The position numbers and the translations under genes were made by a program. Positions 6,087 through 9,405 of a stretch of 9,405 bases of DNA are shown in pieces (position 1 is the first letter of the stretch; each line of letters begins with the position of its first letter). Where the stretch lies: positions 1 to 9,405 of the forward strand of contig RFJN01000170.1 of the NCBI GenBank assembly GCA_003694875.1. Direction: 5' to 3'. The notes under the pieces were generated by a model. The model saw only the letters and a program-made list of their open reading frames with translations. It had not been told where the DNA came from and did not search any database. Source of the DNA: Planctomycetota bacterium (lineage in GTDB: Bacteria > Planctomycetota > J058 > J103).

Positions 6087-8120
6087 GTGTCAGCGCAGGA
6101 GTCCGCCGGGTCGCGTCCGCCGTTCGAGCCGTCGTGCCGGGCGATCCAGCGGCGTCTGATCGCCGACCGCTACCAGCGCGACGCCCCGAGCGTGGGGGCG
6201 TGGCTGTGGCGGGTGGCGGGCAACGTCGCCCTCGCCGAGGCGCTGTACACAGACGGGCTCGGTGCGCTCGAGCAGCGACTCGCCGGTCTCGAGGGGGTGC
6301 GCGTCGAGCGGACCGAGACCGCCGCGGGGCCTGCCGCCGCGGTGCTCACCCTCGGACGCCCCGGTGACTGCGGCGCCGATCCCGACCGCGAACGCGAGCG
6401 CTTCGACGCATTTCTCGCGCGCCTCGCCGCGCTCGCCGAGCGGGGCAAGGGGCGCGAGGCGGTCGGGCGCTGGCGCGAGCGCTTCTACACGCGCATGGCG
6501 CGCTGGGAGCTGCTGCCCAACTCGCCCGCGCTCATGAACGCGGGCCGCGCGCTGCAGCAGCTCTCGGCCTGCTTCGTGCTGCCGATCCCCGACCACCTCG
6601 AGGGGGTGTGCTACGCGCTGCGCGCCGCGGCGCTGATCCACAAGTCCGGCGGCGGCACCGGATTCTCCTTTGGCAGGCTGCGGCCGGCGGGCGATCCGGT
6701 GCGCACGACGGCCGGGGTGGCGGCGGGCCCGGTGCGGCTGCTCGGTCTGTTCGACGCGCTCACCGACGTGATCAAGCAGGGAGGGACGCGGCGGGGGGCC
6801 AACATGGGAATCCTGCCCGACACCCACCCCGATCTCGAGGCGTTCATCGAGGCCAAGCGCGAACCGGGGCTGCTCGAGAACTTCAATCTGTCGGTGGGCG
6901 CGAGCGACGCGTTCATCGAGGCGGTGCGTCGGGGCGGCCCGTGGGAGTTGCGGCACCCGCGCAGCGGTGCGGTGCGCCGGCGCGTCGAGGCGCGGGCGCT
7001 GTTCGACGCGATCGCGCAGGCCGCCTGGGCCGGCGGCGATCCGGGGCTGGTGTTCCTCGATCGGCTCAACGAGCCGGGCTCCAACCCGACCCCGGCGCTC
7101 GGTCGGATCGAGAGCACCAACCCGTGCGGCGAGGTCGGCATGCTGCCCTACGAGCCGTGCACGCTCGCGAGCCTGAACCTCGCCGCCTTCTGCGAGGGCG
7201 AGGTGGGGGCGGGGCGGCTCGACGAGCCGCGGCTGCTCGAGGCGGTGGCCGACGGGGTGCGGCTGCTCGAGGACATGATCGAGGTCAACCGGTATCCGTT
7301 GCCCGAGATCGAGCGCATGGCGAAGGGCAACCGGCGGATCGGGCTCGGGGTCATGGGCTGGGCCGAGGCGCTGATCCACCTCGGGCTGGGCTACGACAGC
7401 GACGAGGCGGTGGCGTACGCCGAGAGGCTCATGGAGCGGATCGAGCACGCGGCGCTCGCCGCCTCGGAGGCGCTCGCGCGCGAGCGCGGGGTGTTCCCCC
7501 ACTGGCCGGGCAGCGTCTACGATCCCGAGGCGCCGGTGTTCGCGGGGCGGGCGCTGCGGCCGCGCCACTGTGCGCGCACCACGATCGCGCCCACCGGCAC
7601 GATTGCGCTTGCGGCGGGGCTGCACGGTGGGGGGATCGAGCCGCTGTTCGACCTGGTCTACGAGCGGCGCACCGCCGCGGCGCTCGAGGCGCTCGGTCGC
7701 GGCGAGCCGCCGCCGGAGGGCGAGGTCTATCGCGAGGTGAACCCGCACGCGCTCGCGCTCGTGCGGGCGCGGCTCGGCGAGGCGCAGGCGCGGGCGTTCG
7801 AACAGCGTCTGCTCGCGGGGGCCGAGCCGCCGTGGGGGCTGCCCGACGAGCTCGCGCGGCTGCTCGTCACCGCGCACCGGATCCCGTGGCGCCGGCACGT
7901 GCAGATGCAGGCGGCGTTCCAGGCGCACACCGACAACGCGGTCAGCAAGACGATCAACCTTCCGCACGAGGCGAGCGTCGAGGACGTGCGGCAGGCGTAT
8001 CTGCTCGCGCACGAGCTGCGGTGCAAGGGGGTGACGATCTATCGCGACCGCAGTCGCCCCCTGCAGGTGCTCACGCGCGGGGGCTGCGACGCGGAGGCGG
8101 GCGAGCGCTGTCCCTTGTGA
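6087..8120 (+). CDS. nrdJ: Adenosylcobalamin-dependent (class II) ribonucleotide reductase
   Basis: 677 residues. It reduces ribonucleotides to deoxyribonucleotides in the cytoplasm using a coenzyme-B12-generated thiyl radical, with or without oxygen. Seen: PNSPALMNAG (144-153); SACF with Cys162, the first redox-active cysteine; HKSGGGTGFSFGRLRP (185-200); GGTRRGANMGIL (232-243); STNPCGE (343-349) carrying Asn345, thiyl-radical Cys347 and Glu349; Cys358, eleven residues later, the expected spacing for the second family cysteine pair position; PTGTIALAAG (502-511), the phosphate-binding loop; and a late NAVSKTINLPHEAS (617-630). The C-terminal tail ends with Cys667 and Cys675, a likely thiol-relay pair, but lacks the longer Cys-rich zinc-like tail of many NrdJ proteins. 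No N-terminal ATP-cone is visible, so overall activity regulation may be absent. About 60 residues (57-117) separate the N-terminal helices from the core, more than usual. GTG start is supported by GGGAGGG. No B12 riboswitch is seen in the 48-nt gap upstream. Confidence 0.95.
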   Translation: MSAQESAGSRPPFEPSCRAIQRRLIADRYQRDAPSVGAWLWRVAGNVALAEALYTDGLGALEQRLAGLEGVRVERTETAAGPAAAVLTLGRPGDCGADPDRERERFDAFLARLAALAERGKGREAVGRWRERFYTRMARWELLPNSPALMNAGRALQQLSACFVLPIPDHLEGVCYALRAAALIHKSGGGTGFSFGRLRPAGDPVRTTAGVAAGPVRLLGLFDALTDVIKQGGTRRGANMGILPDTHPDLEAFIEAKREPGLLENFNLSVGASDAFIEAVRRGGPWELRHPRSGAVRRRVEARALFDAIAQAAWAGGDPGLVFLDRLNEPGSNPTPALGRIESTNPCGEVGMLPYEPCTLASLNLAAFCEGEVGAGRLDEPRLLEAVADGVRLLEDMIEVNRYPLPEIERMAKGNRRIGLGVMGWAEALIHLGLGYDSDEAVAYAERLMERIEHAALAASEALARERGVFPHWPGSVYDPEAPVFAGRALRPRHCARTTIAPTGTIALAAGLHGGGIEPLFDLVYERRTAAALEALGRGEPPPEGEVYREVNPHALALVRARLGEAQARAFEQRLLAGAEPPWGLPDELARLLVTAHRIPWRRHVQMQAAFQAHTDNAVSKTINLPHEASVEDVRQAYLLAHELRCKGVTIYRDRSRPLQVLTRGGCDAEAGERCPL

Positions 8121-8140
8121 GCGGTCCGGTGGCGCTCACA
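8116..8140. terminator. Symmetric hairpin spanning both stop codons of convergent genes
   Basis: TGTGAGCG (8116-8123) and CGCTCACA (8133-8140) form a perfect 8-bp stem with a 9-nt loop. The left arm holds the nrdJ TGA (8118-8120) and the right arm holds the TGA of the minus-strand ATPase (8138-8136). It is placed for bidirectional termination, but no T-run follows on either strand, so termination is inferred from position and symmetry. Confidence 0.55.
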
Positions 8141-9398
8141 GCACCCGGTGCAGTTCGCGCACCGGGATCTCGCCGCGCGCGGCGAGACGCACCGCCTGCG
8201 CGCGGATCGTGTCGCCGCGTGCGGCGGCGAGCGCGCTCGCGAGATCGCCCCCGGGGGCGAGCAGCCGTTCCCGCTCGTGCTGCTCGAGCGCGCTCACCTC
8301 GAACAGGGGCCGCAGCCCCCGGGTGCCGGTGTGCCGACACGCCGGGCAGCCCAGCCCCTGGCACCAGGCGCCCTCGGTGTCGGTCCCCTCGAGGCAGGTT
8401 GCCACCGCGGCGCTGAGTTCGATCGGCAGCGCCACCTCCTGCCGGCAGTCGGGGCACACCTCGCGCACGAGCCGCACCGCGATCACCCCCTGCAGCGCCG
8501 CGGGCACGAGGCCCGCTCGCAACGGCAGCTCGTCGAGATAGCGTGCCGCGCTCGGCACGTCGGGCAGCGCGAGCGAGTAGAGCACGAGCGTGCCCTCGGC
8601 CGCGCCGCGCACCGCGCGGGCGCAGGCGGCGCGCCCCGGCAGATCGTCGAAGCCGGCCACCGCCGGACCGAGCCGCAGCGCCGCGTCGACCCACAGCTCG
8701 TGCGGCAGCGTGTCGAGCTCCGGCGGCCGGATCACCACCACCTCGTCGCTCCAGTTCTGCACCGAGCGCTCCACCGACACCGTGCGGCGGCCCGCGGCGG
8801 CCGCCTCGTGCACGAGTGCGCGGTAGACCGTCGTCTTGCCGTTGCCCGGTTGTCCCACGAGGGCGACGAGCCCTCGCTCGGCCCCGAGCAGCGCCCGCAC
8901 GCGCGCGAGATCGCCCGCCTCGAAGCCGAGCGAGTCGAGGCTGCGTGCGCACACCCCGAGCGGGCACAGCTCGATCGCCGCCTGCAGCCCGCGCAGCGTC
9001 GGCACGACCACGAGCTCGAAGTCGCGCGTCTCGCCGCCCACCTCGTAGCGGAAGCTTGCGGTCTGCGGCTGCTGCGGGCGTCCGGTGCCGAGGCCGGCGA
9101 GCCGCTGCAGGTGGGCGAGCAGCCGCTGTCCGCTGCCCGCGCCCTCGGCGCCGGTGCGCAGCAGACGGCTCGGCAGCCGGCCGCGCTGCGGGTTGGGGAA
9201 ACCGAGCGCCTCGAAGCGATCGGAGCGCACGTCGAGCACGAGGCGCACGAGCCCGCGCGCGGCCGCCACGTCGAGCAGCGGGCCGAGCAGGTCGGCGCCG
9301 TCGCCGGCGAGCGAGAGCAGCGGCAGGGTGGGCGCGCTCGGCGGCTCCGGCTCGGGCGGGACGGCGGCGCGCTGCAGCGGATCGGTGTCGGTGCGCAT
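8136..9398 (-). CDS. GspE/PilB-like ATPase with degenerate catalytic motifs
   Basis: 420 residues, related to the traffic ATPases that power type II secretion and type IV pili, but shorter than typical GspE/PilB. Seen: a Pro-rich N-terminus; a remnant of the N2 domain ending DFELVVVPTLRGLQAAIEL (126-144), matching the family's DFRVSTLPT-type strand; SLDSLGFEAGDLARVRALL (153-171), the usual LGF..... linker; Walker A GQPGNGKTT (182-190); an Asp-box position with Glu210 (VSVER); GPAVAGFDDLPG (244-255) where active enzymes have the GEIRD Walker B, so the catalytic Glu is displaced; LVLYSLALPDVPSA (271-284) where the His-box HTND should be, with no histidine; RLVREVCPDC (309-318) and GCPACRHTGTRG (350-361), the paired CxxC zinc motif; and RPLFEV. 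ATP binding is plausible, while efficient hydrolysis is doubtful. The ATG at 9398 is only 7 nt from the window edge with no Shine-Dalgarno visible, so the true start may lie further upstream. Converges on nrdJ. Confidence 0.8.
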   Translation of the reverse strand: MRTDTDPLQRAAVPPEPEPPSAPTLPLLSLAGDGADLLGPLLDVAAARGLVRLVLDVRSDRFEALGFPNPQRGRLPSRLLRTGAEGAGSGQRLLAHLQRLAGLGTGRPQQPQTASFRYEVGGETRDFELVVVPTLRGLQAAIELCPLGVCARSLDSLGFEAGDLARVRALLGAERGLVALVGQPGNGKTTVYRALVHEAAAAGRRTVSVERSVQNWSDEVVVIRPPELDTLPHELWVDAALRLGPAVAGFDDLPGRAACARAVRGAAEGTLVLYSLALPDVPSAARYLDELPLRAGLVPAALQGVIAVRLVREVCPDCRQEVALPIELSAAVATCLEGTDTEGAWCQGLGCPACRHTGTRGLRPLFEVSALEQHERERLLAPGGDLASALAAARGDTIRAQAVRLAARGEIPVRELHRVL

Positions 9399-9405
9399 GA
9401 GGGGG

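Noticed and set aside
6608..8416. 602-residue plus-strand frame inside nrdJ running past its stop, and the 640-residue minus-strand frame opposite it
   Set aside because: nrdJ is unambiguous in its own phase; both alternatives are composition artefacts.

Overview
This window is about three-quarters G+C by eye. It carries six protein-coding genes, four complete, one cut by the left edge and one whose start lies at the right edge, with little intergenic space. The very strong G/C bias at third codon positions produces many long shadow frames. The gene content (a PopT/DUF368 membrane protein, a class II ribonucleotide reductase and a GspE/PilB-type ATPase) together with the sigma70-like promoters fits a high-GC proteobacterium, perhaps a gammaproteobacterium. 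That placement is an inference from content, not from a marker gene.

Layout. Positions 1-3306 (minus strand) hold a three-gene ABC-exporter operon of the Gld type: an ATPase (3306-2341), an ABC-2 permease (2344-1418) and a GldG-like auxiliary protein (1414 to beyond the left edge). The genes overlap by 4 nt or are separated by 3 nt, and strong Shine-Dalgarno sequences lie inside the preceding genes. Positions 3307-3455 are a divergent regulatory region with a good minus-strand sigma70-like promoter for the ABC operon. It also holds a plausible plus-strand promoter whose expected start point falls almost on the ATG of the next gene. Positions 3456-4451 (plus) encode a DUF368/PopT-family membrane protein, a family implicated in undecaprenyl-phosphate recycling. 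Positions 4452-4793 are a hairpin-rich non-coding stretch ending in a promoter and a strong ribosome-binding site.

Positions 4794-6038 (plus) encode an exported protein of unknown function, with a signal peptide, a charged helical domain, a Pro/Ala-rich linker of about 115 residues and a compact unrecognised C-terminal domain. It is followed 48 nt later by nrdJ (6087-8120), an adenosylcobalamin-dependent (class II) ribonucleotide reductase with all core catalytic residues but a short tail and no obvious ATP-cone. Positions 8136-9398 (minus) encode a GspE/PilB-like ATPase that keeps Walker A and the paired CxxC motif but has lost the normal Walker B glutamate and the His-box. nrdJ and this gene converge 15 nt apart, and a perfect 8-bp inverted repeat contains both stop codons.

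How they work together: the ABC exporter and PopT are both envelope functions facing each other across one control region. The exported protein and nrdJ are probably co-transcribed but have no obvious functional link. I see no mobile element, CRISPR array, tRNA, rRNA or defence system. The most unusual items are the exported orphan protein, the degenerate secretion-type ATPase and the symmetric stop-codon hairpin.
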